Source: Flavobacteriales bacterium (GTDB taxonomy: Bacteria; Bacteroidota; Bacteroidia; Flavobacteriales_F; PHOS-HE28). From it: DNA of 64,000 bases. Where the stretch lies: assembly GCA_016716605.1 (NCBI GenBank), contig JADJWA010000001.1:2835001-2899000 (forward strand). The letters run 5' to 3'. Below, piece by piece: positions 9,023 to 16,964 of the stretch. The position numbers and the translations under genes were made by a program. Under the pieces are notes generated by a model. It ran no database searches. It saw only the letters and a program-made list of their open reading frames with translations, and was not told where the DNA came from. The stretch's first letter is position 1, and each line of letters starts with the position of its first letter.

Positions 9023-10090
9023 TCAGCCCTCGACGCGGAAGGCGTTGCCGCTCAGGCGCAGGGTGGGTTGGCCGTCGATCGCACTGGCCAGCGTCATGCG
9101 CCGCGCGGCCGGTGAGGCCAGCACCTCGTCGATGGAACGAACAGCCCCGCAGGGCACGCCGGCCGAAAGCAAACGGCCGAGCAGCGCGTCACGCATGTGG
9201 GAGGCGAAGACGGGCTCGAGCAGATCGGCGAGAGCCGTGCGATTCTGCACGCGCAAGGAACTAGAGCTGAATCGCGCATCGGTCGCCAGCGCTGGGGCGC
9301 CGATCACGGCGCAGAGCGCCATGAACTGCGCATCGCTGCCCACGGCCAGGATGATGCGGCCTTCATCCGCGCAGCGGAGCACTTCGCCGTACGGAGCGAT
9401 ATTGGGGTGCAGGGTGCCCAAGGGCCTGGCCACGGCGCCAGCCATCATGAAATTGCTCGCCTGATTGATGAGCCCGGCCAAGGCGGCCTCTTCGAGGGAG
9501 ACATCCACGAATGCCCCTTTTCCGCTGCGCTCACGGCGCAGCAGCGCGATCAGGAGCCCCTCCTTGAGCTGATGCGCGGCCAGCAAATCGATGAGCGCGA
9601 TGGGCATTTTCGCGAACTGGCCAGGTCCGCTGCCGGTCATGCTGATGTAACCGCACTCCGCCTGCAGCACCACATCGTATGCGGGGCGGTCCGGCTGTTC
9701 TGCAAAGCCCTTGATGTGGCCATGTATCAGGCGCGGATTCAAGGCGAGCAAGCGCTCGCGATCGAGGCCGAGCTTCACCGCGTCGTCGGCCATATGGTTG
9801 GTGATCAGGATATCCGCAACGCGCACAAGCGCATCGAACCGATCGCGGTCCGAGGCATCCTTCAGATCAAGGCGCATGTGCTCCTTGCCCCAATTCACGC
9901 TGCTGAAATAGGCGCTCAAGGGATTTCCGGCGGGCTCCACCGGCAGTTTCCAAGCGCGTGTGGCATCACCGTGAGGCGGCTCCACCTTCACCACGCGAGC
10001 GCCCAGCTCCGCGAAGAAAAATCCCACGGAAGGGCCTGCGAGCACAGTGGCCGCCTCGAGCACCAGAAGGTCCTTCAGCTGTCCTGCCAT
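9023..10090 (-). CDS. CaiB/BaiF-type (family III) CoA-transferase
   Basis: 355 residues. The start MAGQLKDLLVLEAATVLAGPSVG and the motif ELGARVVKVEPPHGD are typical of family III CoA-transferases. The catalytic Asp region follows at YDVVLQAECGYISMTG, and KMPIALIDLLAAHQLKEGLL fits the family's interlocked-dimer core. These enzymes move CoA between carboxylic acids; the substrate cannot be read from sequence, and no fatty-acid or carnitine genes lie next to it. The length is slightly short for the family (usually 380-430), mostly at the C-terminus. Confidence 0.9.
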   Translation of the reverse strand: MAGQLKDLLVLEAATVLAGPSVGFFFAELGARVVKVEPPHGDATRAWKLPVEPAGNPLSAYFSSVNWGKEHMRLDLKDASDRDRFDALVRVADILITNHMADDAVKLGLDRERLLALNPRLIHGHIKGFAEQPDRPAYDVVLQAECGYISMTGSGPGQFAKMPIALIDLLAAHQLKEGLLIALLRRERSGKGAFVDVSLEEAALAGLINQASNFMMAGAVARPLGTLHPNIAPYGEVLRCADEGRIILAVGSDAQFMALCAVIGAPALATDARFSSSSLRVQNRTALADLLEPVFASHMRDALLGRLLSAGVPCGAVRSIDEVLASPAARRMTLASAIDGQPTLRLSGNAFRVEG

Positions 10091-10343
10091 CGATTCGGGG
10101 CTTTGAGGATCAAGGTGGCACTTCAGAATTCTCGATGGCAGCTACGGGCTCGGCCGACCAAAGATGGGACGTGCATTCCGACCACGGCTGCCCGGTGATG
10201 TCTGGCGACACCTTCTTGGTGCCATGGCCCTCTCTCGCGGGCCGCTCACGACGAGCCCTTTCATCGTACTGCCCTTGATCCGCTTGGCACTGCCTGAATC
10301 AGCCTGCTCATTGCGGCGGCCATGCGCGATCCGTGGGAACATG
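10091..10343. other. Intergenic stretch with no recognisable gene
   Basis: About 250 bp between the CoA-transferase start and the tRNA terminator. Short open frames exist on both strands (for example a minus-strand frame reading MKGLVVSGPRERAMAPRR), but none resembles a known small protein and none has convincing start context. It should hold the promoter of the CoA-transferase. Confidence 0.5.
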
Positions 10344-10374
10344 AAAAAGCCCCGCCGCTGCGCGGCGAGGCTTT
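10344..10374 (-). terminator. Rho-independent terminator of the tRNA unit
   Basis: Read on the minus strand, a GC-rich hairpin (AAGCCTCGCCGC / GCGGCGGGGCTT, loop GCA) is followed directly by a run of five T. It lies about 10 nt after the 3' end of tRNA-Leu and so ends the tRNA-Lys/tRNA-Leu transcript. Confidence 0.85.
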
Positions 10375-10384
10375 GATCATCAAG

Positions 10385-10468
10385 TGCCCAGGACTGGACT
10401 CGAACCAGCACACCCTTTCGGGCGCTACCACCTCAAAGTAGTGCGTCTACCAATTTCGCCACCTGGGC
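10385..10468 (-). tRNA. tRNA-Leu (anticodon GAG)
   Basis: 84 nt, class II tRNA. The acceptor stem GCCCAGG pairs with CCTGGGC, with discriminator A. The anticodon arm is CTACT-TTGAGGT-GGTAG, giving anticodon GAG. There is a long variable arm (CGCCCGAAAGGGTG) and the T loop is TTCGAGT. The CCA end is not encoded. Confidence 0.95.
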
Positions 10469-10528
10469 AGTCTCGAAAGAACATGAGGCTCATGAGCGTT
10501 GCTCTCCGCTCATTCACCCGAAATCCAG

Positions 10529-10601
10529 TGACTCGGCTGGGGCTCGAACCCAGGACCCCAACATTAAAAGTGTTGTGCTCTACCAACTGAGCTACCGAGT
10601 C
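10529..10601 (-). tRNA. tRNA-Lys (anticodon TTT)
   Basis: 73 nt. The acceptor stem GACTCGG pairs with CCGAGTC, with discriminator A. The D arm is GCTCAGTTGGTAGAGC. The anticodon arm CAACA-CTTTTAA-TGTTG gives anticodon TTT. The T arm is CTGGG-TTCGAGC-CCCAG. It is 60 bp upstream of tRNA-Leu on the same strand and probably cotranscribed with it. Confidence 0.96.
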
Positions 10602-10680
10602 CTCCGGCGCGCTTCCCCCGAAGGGTCCCTGCGCCAAGGGGCGGCAAATGTAGAGATCTCGGCCGCTGCTCCAAACGGGC

Positions 10681-11877
10681 TCATTTATCCTTCTTCTCGA
10701 TCACCGGATGCCGCTCGAACGGCGCGCTCCGGTCGAAGAGGTAGCGGTAGGTGGCCAGCGTGCGGTAATTCACCGCATCGAGGTTCTGGCACACCTTGAT
10801 CATGCGCGGGTTGAAGTCGCCGATCCAGGTGAGCACCGTGTCCCGGTAGAGCTTTTTCTCCACGATGGTCTTCTCGGCGAACACGATCAGCGCGCCTTCG
10901 AGACCCTTGCCCTGCCAGGGCTTGGCCACGCCGAATACGATGCCCGTCATGGTCTTCACCGTGCCGCGCCATTTGTGCCAGAGGAACTTCAGCTTGCCCA
11001 GCCAATTGAGGTTGCCGTTCACGTGCCGGAAGATCTCGTTCAGCTCTGGAAGGCTGATGTACATGGCCACGGGACGGTCCTTGTGCCGGATGAACATGAG
11101 CAGCCTCGGGTCCATCACCGGTTTCATGGCCTTCACGATCTTCAGGGCGGTTGCGTGTTCCATGGCCTTGTGGTTGTCGTGATCGACCCAGGCGTCGTTG
11201 TACACCGTGCAGAAATCCTCGGCGATCTGCTGCACGCTTCGCCCGGTGCACTCGTGGATGCGGAAATCCGGGTCATTCATCAGCTGGTTGTACTTCCGGT
11301 GGAAGATCGGTTGCGCGCCGACCTCCACCGAGCGCTTGAAGAAGAGCTGTTTGAAGTACTCCTGGAAGCCGTATGCCTCGAACAGGTCCTTGTAGTACTG
11401 CGGATTATAGTTGGTGAGGTAGATCGGCGGATCGGTGAAGTTCTCGGTGAGCAGGCCCCAGAACTGGTTGCGGTCGCCGAGGTTGATCGGGCCGTCCATG
11501 GCCTGCATGCCGAGGCTCTGGAGCCATTCCCTGGAGGCGTCGAGCAGCGTGCTGGCAGCAGGCTCATCGTTGATGCACTCGAAGAAGCCGATGCCGCCTG
11601 TGGGCTGCTTCTCGGTATAGGCCGTGCGCGGATTGATGAAAGCCGCGATGCGGCCGATGGCCCCGCTCTGGTCATCATAAAGCACCCAGCGCTTCGCGGT
11701 GGCGCGCTCTCCATTGTCCTTGTCGGGCTGGAAGACCTTGTTGCGCTCCGGGTCGAAGACCTTTTCGATGTCCTGCCTCAGGTGCGGGATCCAGTTCGGG
11801 TCGTGCTTGTAGATATGCCAGGGCAGGCGCATCCAGTCGCGCAGGGTCTTCGGGTCGTTCGCTTCAATGAGCTTCAT
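10681..11877 (-). CDS. GNAT-like (acyl-CoA N-acyltransferase fold) protein of unknown substrate
   Basis: 398 residues from MKLIEANDPKTLRDWMRLPW. The sequence resembles a family of ~390-residue proteins widespread in Bacteroidota that carry a double N-acyltransferase fold. Characteristic stretches are WHIYKHDPNWIPHL near the N-terminus, GRIAAFINPR, GFFECINDEPA and, near the C-terminus, NPRMIKVCQNLDA. No specific acetyl-CoA motif can be assigned and the function is unknown. An in-frame ATG 26 codons upstream would run into the divergent aroK promoter region and start, so the start at 11877 is preferred. Confidence 0.75.
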   Translation of the reverse strand: MKLIEANDPKTLRDWMRLPWHIYKHDPNWIPHLRQDIEKVFDPERNKVFQPDKDNGERATAKRWVLYDDQSGAIGRIAAFINPRTAYTEKQPTGGIGFFECINDEPAASTLLDASREWLQSLGMQAMDGPINLGDRNQFWGLLTENFTDPPIYLTNYNPQYYKDLFEAYGFQEYFKQLFFKRSVEVGAQPIFHRKYNQLMNDPDFRIHECTGRSVQQIAEDFCTVYNDAWVDHDNHKAMEHATALKIVKAMKPVMDPRLLMFIRHKDRPVAMYISLPELNEIFRHVNGNLNWLGKLKFLWHKWRGTVKTMTGIVFGVAKPWQGKGLEGALIVFAEKTIVEKKLYRDTVLTWIGDFNPRMIKVCQNLDAVNYRTLATYRYLFDRSAPFERHPVIEKKDK

Positions 11878-11943
11878 GGGCGGCGAAGTTCTTTCTTTCG
11901 TGGCCGCGACGGCTGGTCCACCTCCCACGCCGCGCCTTTGAGC

Positions 11944-12465
11944 ATGAACGGCCATGTGCAGCTGATCGGCATGATGTGCAGCGGCAAGAGCACCGTTGGT
12001 CGATTGCTGGCCGTGAGGCTCGGCCTGCCTTTCGTCGATCTCGATCGCGCGATCGAATCACGGATCGGCCCGCTGCTGCCATTCGTGCAGCGCGAAGGGG
12101 AGCAGGCCTTCCGCGACTTGGAATCATCGGTTCTGGAAGGGCTGCTGCTTGGTGAGGATGCCGTGATCGCCATGGGCGGCGGAACGTCCACTGTTGCAGC
12201 GAACATGCAACGCATGCTCAGCGCCGGTACGGTGGTCTGGCTCGATGCGCCCTTGGCAGCGCTGATGCCGCGGATCGAGCGCGCCGGGGGCGACCGGCCC
12301 TTGCTCTTCGGGCTGAAAGGCGATGCCCTTCGTGCCCGTGTCGCCAGCCTGATGCAGGAGCGCGCACCGGACTACGCGCGCGGTCATTTGCGCGTGGATG
12401 CGGGAAGGACGCCCGAGGAGGTGGCCGGGAGCATCGTTGCCGCGCTTGCTGATCAGCGCAGGTGA
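11944..12465 (+). CDS. aroK: Shikimate kinase
   Basis: 173 residues, normal length. The P-loop is GMMCSGKST at residues ~9-17; the shikimate-binding DLD is at ~32-34; FRDLE, the family FRxxE, is at ~56-60; the Walker-B-side GGG is at ~78-80; and the lid region around RPLLFG contains the conserved Arg. It phosphorylates shikimate at C3 in the fifth step of chorismate synthesis. No other aro gene is nearby. The frame is open far upstream on this strand, but only as a shadow of the GNAT-like gene; MNGHVQLIG is the natural start. The 3' end overlaps the convergent pyrR by 13 bp. Confidence 0.93.
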   Translation: MNGHVQLIGMMCSGKSTVGRLLAVRLGLPFVDLDRAIESRIGPLLPFVQREGEQAFRDLESSVLEGLLLGEDAVIAMGGGTSTVAANMQRMLSAGTVVWLDAPLAALMPRIERAGGDRPLLFGLKGDALRARVASLMQERAPDYARGHLRVDAGRTPEEVAGSIVAALADQRR

Positions 12466-12953
12466 ACCCCGTCCTGCTTGCCGAATTCCACGCTGATGTG
12501 CTCCTGCAAGGTGGTGCTCAAGGTGAGCCCGACGATATCGGCGCGTATCGGGAAGAGCCGGTGCCGCCGGTCAACGAGCACCACGGTGGTCAATCGCTTG
12601 GGCGCGGCCTGCACCAGGTAGCCTGCCGCGTGAATGAGCGTGCGGCCGCTCATGAGCACATCATCCACCAGCACCACCACGCGGTTCTTCAATTCCTTGG
12701 GCTCGATGCTGAGCCGCACAGGGCGCTCGATGGGTCTTTCCTTATCCAGCGTGAGCTCCGCCAGCACCACGTTCTGTTCAGTGATCTCCTTGAGCAACGC
12801 TGCCAAACGCTGCGAGAGGATTATGCCTCTCGGGGCGATGCCCACCAGCACGATGCTCTTCTCGGGATGATGCTCTTCGTGCAACTGATGGGCGATTCGC
12901 CTCAGTTTGCGTTGCACCTGCTCATGGGTGAGCACCAGTGTGCGATTGCTCAT
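12453..12953 (-). CDS. pyrR: PyrR-type phosphoribosyltransferase
   Basis: 166 residues. The PRPP-binding loop is VVVLVDDVLMSGRTL, and there are PyrR-like stretches LVGIAPRGIILSQRL near the N-terminus and VVLVDRRHRLFPIRADIVG toward the C-terminus. PyrR is a uracil phosphoribosyltransferase that in some bacteria also binds pyr mRNA as an attenuator. No pyr leader is visible here, so the regulatory role is not supported by context. A TACCTTGG box sits 5 bp before the ATG. It converges on aroK with a 13-bp overlap of the coding ends. Confidence 0.88.
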   Translation of the reverse strand: MSNRTLVLTHEQVQRKLRRIAHQLHEEHHPEKSIVLVGIAPRGIILSQRLAALLKEITEQNVVLAELTLDKERPIERPVRLSIEPKELKNRVVVLVDDVLMSGRTLIHAAGYLVQAAPKRLTTVVLVDRRHRLFPIRADIVGLTLSTTLQEHISVEFGKQDGVHLR

Positions 12954-13034
12954 GGGGCCAAGGTAAAGGGGGCGCGGCGCTGGGGGCCTGCCGAGCGCCT
13001 TGGCCGCGCGCCGACCCGGTGATCCAGGATGCTT

Positions 13035-13445
13035 TCAGGCAGCGGGCAGCTTCCGTTTCGCGGTCGGCCGCACGGATAGCCGGCTGAGGTGGATCTGGCT
13101 GCCGACGTACTTGATCACGCGGTCGAGCAGGTCAGTGGCCTCCGGCGTCAGGGATCGGAAACGGATGCAGGCCTGTCCGCAATCGTGCTGCATCATCTCA
13201 TGCTTGAAGGGGGCCAGGAGATCAGCGGCGATCACATGCAGCACATCCCCGTTCTTCTGGCTGGCGATCGCGAAGGCGGGCTTGCCTTGTATCCGATAAG
13301 TGGGCATGCGGTGGGAGAAGTCCTCCACGGCATCGGGCCAAAGGTGCCGGATGTGGCTGCGGAGCGCACCCAGTTGCTCACGGCGATCGGCGGGCAGTGC
13401 CTCGAAATATTCCTGCACTTCGGTCGGTGCGCTTTTCACGGGCAT
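13035..13445 (-). CDS. DUF1801 (YdhG-like) domain protein
   Basis: 136 residues. The central features are those of the DUF1801/YdhG fold: EDFSHRMPTYRIQGKPAFAI, then GDVLHVIAADLL and a C-terminal helix with IKYVGSQIHL. Members are small cytosolic proteins (frataxin-like YdhG among them) of uncertain function. It stands between pyrR and the TPMT-like gene on the same strand, 51 bp downstream of the latter. Confidence 0.75.
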   Translation of the reverse strand: MPVKSAPTEVQEYFEALPADRREQLGALRSHIRHLWPDAVEDFSHRMPTYRIQGKPAFAIASQKNGDVLHVIAADLLAPFKHEMMQHDCGQACIRFRSLTPEATDLLDRVIKYVGSQIHLSRLSVRPTAKRKLPAA

Positions 13446-13496
13446 GTGGATGTGCGGGTGAAGGTCGGCAAAGGATCCGGAATGCGGTCACGGGCC

Positions 13497-14270
13497 TCAG
13501 TCCATCCTCACCACCGAGTCAGCGCGCAGCTCACGGCCATCTGACAGGATGATCCTATCGGCGCCATCGCGCGCAACGAGATCAGCGATGATGCCCTCCG
13601 TGGATCGGCCATCGCTCAGCAGCAGGCGAACAGGTTTCCGCTGTACGGCGGCTTCCTCGAAGCGATCGAGCAAGGCGCATCCCACCGGCGATGGCTTCAC
13701 CGCTTTCAGCCAGAGCTCCCGGCCGGCGCGTGGAGCAATCGAGTTGCGACAGGCCTCCATGCTAACGCCGGGGAACCAGCGCCTGAACAGCGGCAAGTAA
13801 TCGTCGCGGAACCCGCCGAAGGGGGGCTTGTCCGCGTTGAGCGCATCGTTGAAGAGCACGCCTGCCAGCTTCCCGCCCGGCGCGAGCAGGCAGTGCATGT
13901 GCGCCACGTAGCGCTCACGCAGGGCCGGGTCGATGGCGCAGAAGAAGGTCTGCTCCAGGATCAGGTCGTACTTGCCGGCATGCGTGAAGAAGTCCCCGAC
14001 GATGAAGCATTCACGCGGGAAACCGGGGCATCGTGCGAGCAAGTCGTTCAGCGGCGCTTCGGTGAGGTCGATGATGAACACGTTCCGGAAGCCGAGCCGA
14101 TGCGCATATTCAGCTTCCCATGCGCGGCCGCCGCCGGGAATGAGGACCCGGGTCGACCTGTCGGTGAGCTGGTCCAGGTATTCCTTCAAAGGGGTCGAGG
14201 GCGCACCGAGGTCCCAGGCAGTGTCGCCTGCAGCGTAGCGCTGGTTCCAGAAGTCGTGGTCGAGTTTCAT
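13497..14270 (-). CDS. TPMT-family SAM-dependent methyltransferase with C-terminal extension
   Basis: 257 residues. FWNQRYAAGDTAWDLGAPS near the N-terminus and VLIPGGGRAWEAEYAHRLGF (SAM motif I) identify the thiopurine-S-methyltransferase family. EQTFFCAIDP and GVLFN..PPFGG are also family features. In bacteria such enzymes methylate thiols, selenium or tellurium species or other small acceptors. The catalytic domain ends near residue 205. A further ~50 residues (RKPVRLLLSDGRSTEG...LSDGRELRADSVVRMD) form what looks like a small beta-barrel, not part of the usual ~200-residue enzyme. It is 27 bp downstream of rlmD on the same strand. Confidence 0.88.
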   Translation of the reverse strand: MKLDHDFWNQRYAAGDTAWDLGAPSTPLKEYLDQLTDRSTRVLIPGGGRAWEAEYAHRLGFRNVFIIDLTEAPLNDLLARCPGFPRECFIVGDFFTHAGKYDLILEQTFFCAIDPALRERYVAHMHCLLAPGGKLAGVLFNDALNADKPPFGGFRDDYLPLFRRWFPGVSMEACRNSIAPRAGRELWLKAVKPSPVGCALLDRFEEAAVQRKPVRLLLSDGRSTEGIIADLVARDGADRIILSDGRELRADSVVRMD

Positions 14271-14297
14271 GAAGGACCAGGATTCAGCTGCGAAGGC

Positions 14298-15728
14298 TCA
14301 TCGCCTCACCAGCCGCACCACGTTCTCCACGTGGTAGGTGTGCGGGAACATGTCCACAGGCTGCACGAAATCGATGCGGTAGTGGTGGTTGAGGATCGCC
14401 AGGTCGCGCGCTTGCGTGGCCGGGTTGCAGCTCACGTAAACGATGCGCTGCGGGTCAAGCTCTAGCAAATGGCGCGTCACGGGCTCGTCCATGCCGGCGC
14501 GCGGTGGATCCGTGACCACCACATCGGGCTTGCCGTGCAACCGGATGAACTCGGCGTTCAGCGTCTTCTTCATGTCGCCGGCCGTGAAGCTCACATTGGT
14601 GATGCCGTTGAGCTCGGCGTTCATGCGGGCATCCGCCACGCTTTCCGGAACCAGTTCGGCCCCCGTGATTTGGCGTGCTGCGCCAGCCAGGTACAAGGTG
14701 ATGCTGCCAGCCCCGCAATAGAGGTCATAGACGTTCTCCGTGCCGGTCAATCCGGCGAGCTCGCGCACCAGCTTGTACATGGCGATGGTCTGCTGCGGAT
14801 TGGTCTGGAAGAAGGTCTTTGGGCCGATGCGGAACCGCAGGGGCTTCCCGCCCGGGCCATCGGGCAGCTCCTCCACGATGTGATCGCGGCCGTGCCAGCG
14901 CTGGATGTCGAGGTCGTAGATGGTGTCGTTCCGTTTCGGATTGATGGTGTAGAGCACGGATGCGAGCTGAGGGAAGCGCTCCGTGAGCGCGGAGAGCAGC
15001 CGTTCGCGCGGCTGCGGATCCTCGTGCCCGAGGGAGAGCAGCACCATGCACTCGCCCGTGGTGGCGGTGCGTATGAGCAGGTTGCGCAGGAAGCCCTGAT
15101 GAGCGCGTACATCGTAGTGCGAGAGGCCATGCTCGCGCGCATGCTGGCGCACGAAGCCACGGATGGCATCGCTGGGCGCGGGCTGCAGGTGGCATGCACC
15201 GATGTCGAGCACGCGGTCGAAGCGCTGCGGGATGTGGAAGCCGAGCGCATTGCGATCGGTGAGCTGGCCGGTTGATCCGATTTCCTCCTTGGTGAGCCAC
15301 CGGTTGTTGCTGAAGGTGAACTCGAGCTTGTTCCGGTAGTGCGTAAGCCGCGCGGATGGCATGATGGGCGTGATCGCCGGCATTTGCAATCCGCCGATGC
15401 GCTCCAGGTTATCGACCACCTGCTGCTGCTTGTATTCCAGTTGCTTCGGATAGGAGAGGTCCTGCCACTTGCAGCCTCCGCAGGTGCCGAAGTGCGCGCA
15501 GAAAGGGCTCACCCGATCTGGCGACGGCGCCACGATACGCTGCGCGACGGCCTCCGCGTAATTCTTCTTCTTCAGCGTCACGCGCAGGTCCGCCACATCG
15601 CCGGGCACAGCGCCGTTCACGAAGACCACGAGGCCATCGACCTTCGCCAGCGCCTTCCCGTTGGCGCCTGCGCCGGTGATCGGCACGGCCTCCCATACGA
15701 TGGTCTCCTTCGGTTTGCGGTTCCGCAT
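14298..15728 (-). CDS. rlmD: 23S rRNA (uracil-5-)-methyltransferase RlmD/RumA-type
   Basis: 476 residues. An N-terminal TRAM domain (~20-80) is followed by the iron-sulfur cysteine cluster in FCAHFGTCGGCKW. The methyltransferase domain has a SAM motif in VYDLYCGAGSITLYLA, the DPPRAGM loop and the catalytic Cys in VYVSCNPATQARDL. It makes 5-methyluridine in 23S rRNA (the family also includes tRNA m5U54 enzymes, so the exact target is inferred). The start at 15728 (MRNRKPK) is preferred over an ATG 13 codons upstream because Bacteroidota orthologues begin with a basic stretch. Confidence 0.92.
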   Translation of the reverse strand: MRNRKPKETIVWEAVPITGAGANGKALAKVDGLVVFVNGAVPGDVADLRVTLKKKNYAEAVAQRIVAPSPDRVSPFCAHFGTCGGCKWQDLSYPKQLEYKQQQVVDNLERIGGLQMPAITPIMPSARLTHYRNKLEFTFSNNRWLTKEEIGSTGQLTDRNALGFHIPQRFDRVLDIGACHLQPAPSDAIRGFVRQHAREHGLSHYDVRAHQGFLRNLLIRTATTGECMVLLSLGHEDPQPRERLLSALTERFPQLASVLYTINPKRNDTIYDLDIQRWHGRDHIVEELPDGPGGKPLRFRIGPKTFFQTNPQQTIAMYKLVRELAGLTGTENVYDLYCGAGSITLYLAGAARQITGAELVPESVADARMNAELNGITNVSFTAGDMKKTLNAEFIRLHGKPDVVVTDPPRAGMDEPVTRHLLELDPQRIVYVSCNPATQARDLAILNHHYRIDFVQPVDMFPHTYHVENVVRLVRR

Positions 15729-15807
15729 GGCTTCCGTTGATGGCGCGCAAAGATGGATCACCGCCATTGGGCCGCGCTTCGCGATTGGGGCAGCCCTTCC
15801 AGCAGGC

Positions 15808-15815
15808 TATTTTCG
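15808..15815 (+). promoter_or_regulatory. TAnnTT-type -7 box (TATTTTCG) upstream of def
   Basis: TATTTTCG ends 6 bp before the def ATG, so the def transcript would be nearly leaderless. Same box type as at 40035, 47348 and 56573. Pattern match only. Confidence 0.4.
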
Positions 15816-15821
15816 CCGCCC

Positions 15822-16403
15822 ATGATCCTGCCCATCCGCGCTTACGGCGATCCAGTCCTGAAGAAGGTCGCCCGGGATATCGAGCCGGGGCACCCCGGGC
15901 TTGAACAGCTCATCGCCGACATGTTCGAGACCATGTACGCCGCCAATGGCGTGGGCCTCGCTGCGCCGCAGGTCGGGCAGGGCATCCGCCTCTTCATCGT
16001 CGATGCCTCGCCCTTCGCCACCGATGAGGATGGCAAGCCAACGGAGGATGCGCACTTGAAGGACTTCAAGAAGGTCTTCATCAATCCGTACATCGTTGAG
16101 GAGGAAGGGGAGGAGTGGCCCTTTGAGGAGGGTTGCCTGAGCATCCCCGGGATCCGTGAGAACGTGCAGCGCCAGCCGCGCATCGTGCTGCAGTACCAGG
16201 ATGAGCGGTTCCAGGAGCACGAGGAATCGTTCGATGGCTTCGCCGCGCGGGTGATCCAGCACGAGCACGACCACCTCGATGGCATCCTCTTCATCGATCA
16301 CCTGCCCGCGCTGCGCAGGCGATTGCTACAAGGCAAATTGCGCGACCTCTCCCGTGGCAAGGCCGATGTGAGCTACAAACTCCGATTCACCCCAGCGAAA
16401 TGA
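15822..16403 (+). CDS. def: Peptide deformylase
   Basis: 193 residues. All three metal-site motifs are present: motif I GVGLAAPQVG, motif II EGCLSIPG and motif III QHEHDHLDG. It removes the formyl group from nascent N-terminal fMet. The start MILPIRAYGDPVLKK is the typical Bacteroidota N-terminus; the frame extends upstream only as read-through. The stop overlaps the next start by 4 bp (ATGA). Confidence 0.96.
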   Translation: MILPIRAYGDPVLKKVARDIEPGHPGLEQLIADMFETMYAANGVGLAAPQVGQGIRLFIVDASPFATDEDGKPTEDAHLKDFKKVFINPYIVEEEGEEWPFEEGCLSIPGIRENVQRQPRIVLQYQDERFQEHEESFDGFAARVIQHEHDHLDGILFIDHLPALRRRLLQGKLRDLSRGKADVSYKLRFTPAK

Positions 16404-16963
16404 ACTGCCTCAATCGCCATCTTCTCTTGATGCTGCCCATCGCGCTGCTGAGCGCATGCGGCAACAGCGACACCACCGCCGACGCCAAGATGATCGAGGC
16501 CCGCGAGCGGATCCGGGCCAAGGAGGATTCGCTCTTCGAGCACCGCGCATTCGATCAGCGCACGGCCCTGGCCATGGTTGATGTGTACAAGGCATATGCA
16601 GCCGCCTACCCGTTGGACAGCATGGCGCCCGAGTACCTCTTCCGCGCGGCAGGCATGCACAAGAGCAACCATCAGCCCGATCAGGCGATGATGCTGTACG
16701 ACCGCATCGCGCACAATTACCAGAGCTGGAGGCGCCGGGTGGATGTGCTCTACATGAAGGCGCTGACGCTCGATGATGACCTGGACCAGGACGGTGAGGC
16801 CAAACGGATCTACGAGCAGGTGATCAATGAGTATCCCGATCATCCTTTCGCGCGCGATGCGCGGGCCATGATCGAGAACCTTGGCCTCACCAATGAGGAG
16901 CTCATCGCCAAGTTCAAGGCCATGAATGATACGGCCAAGGGCGATGAAGAAGCCGGCCGATGA
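16400..16963 (+). CDS. TPR-like lipoprotein
   Basis: 187 residues. A lipoprotein signal peptide with lipobox LLSAC gives Cys20 as the likely lipidated residue. The mature part has TPR-type helical pairs (EYLFRAAGMHKSNHQPDQAM, then AKRIYEQVINEYPDHPFA). It overlaps def by 4 bp. The function is unknown. It converges on the dihydroorotase-like gene with a 1-bp gap. Confidence 0.85.
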   Translation: MNCLNRHLLLMLPIALLSACGNSDTTADAKMIEARERIRAKEDSLFEHRAFDQRTALAMVDVYKAYAAAYPLDSMAPEYLFRAAGMHKSNHQPDQAMMLYDRIAHNYQSWRRRVDVLYMKALTLDDDLDQDGEAKRIYEQVINEYPDHPFARDARAMIENLGLTNEELIAKFKAMNDTAKGDEEAGR

Positions 16964-16964
16964 T

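Noticed and set aside
10091..10343. Possible small basic ribosomal protein (THX-like) on the minus strand
   Set aside because: The frame is Arg/Pro-rich by composition only, with no match to the conserved GKGDKKT / RRGKI pattern.
10385..10601. tRNA pair as an integration (att) site
   Set aside because: No integrase, no direct repeat of a tRNA 3' end and no foreign-looking genes follow; the pair ends in a normal terminator.
14318..14340. parS-like palindrome (CCACGTGG) near parAB
   Set aside because: It lies inside rlmD about 35 kb from parB and only the central 8 bp match; no full 16-bp parS-type site was seen in the window.
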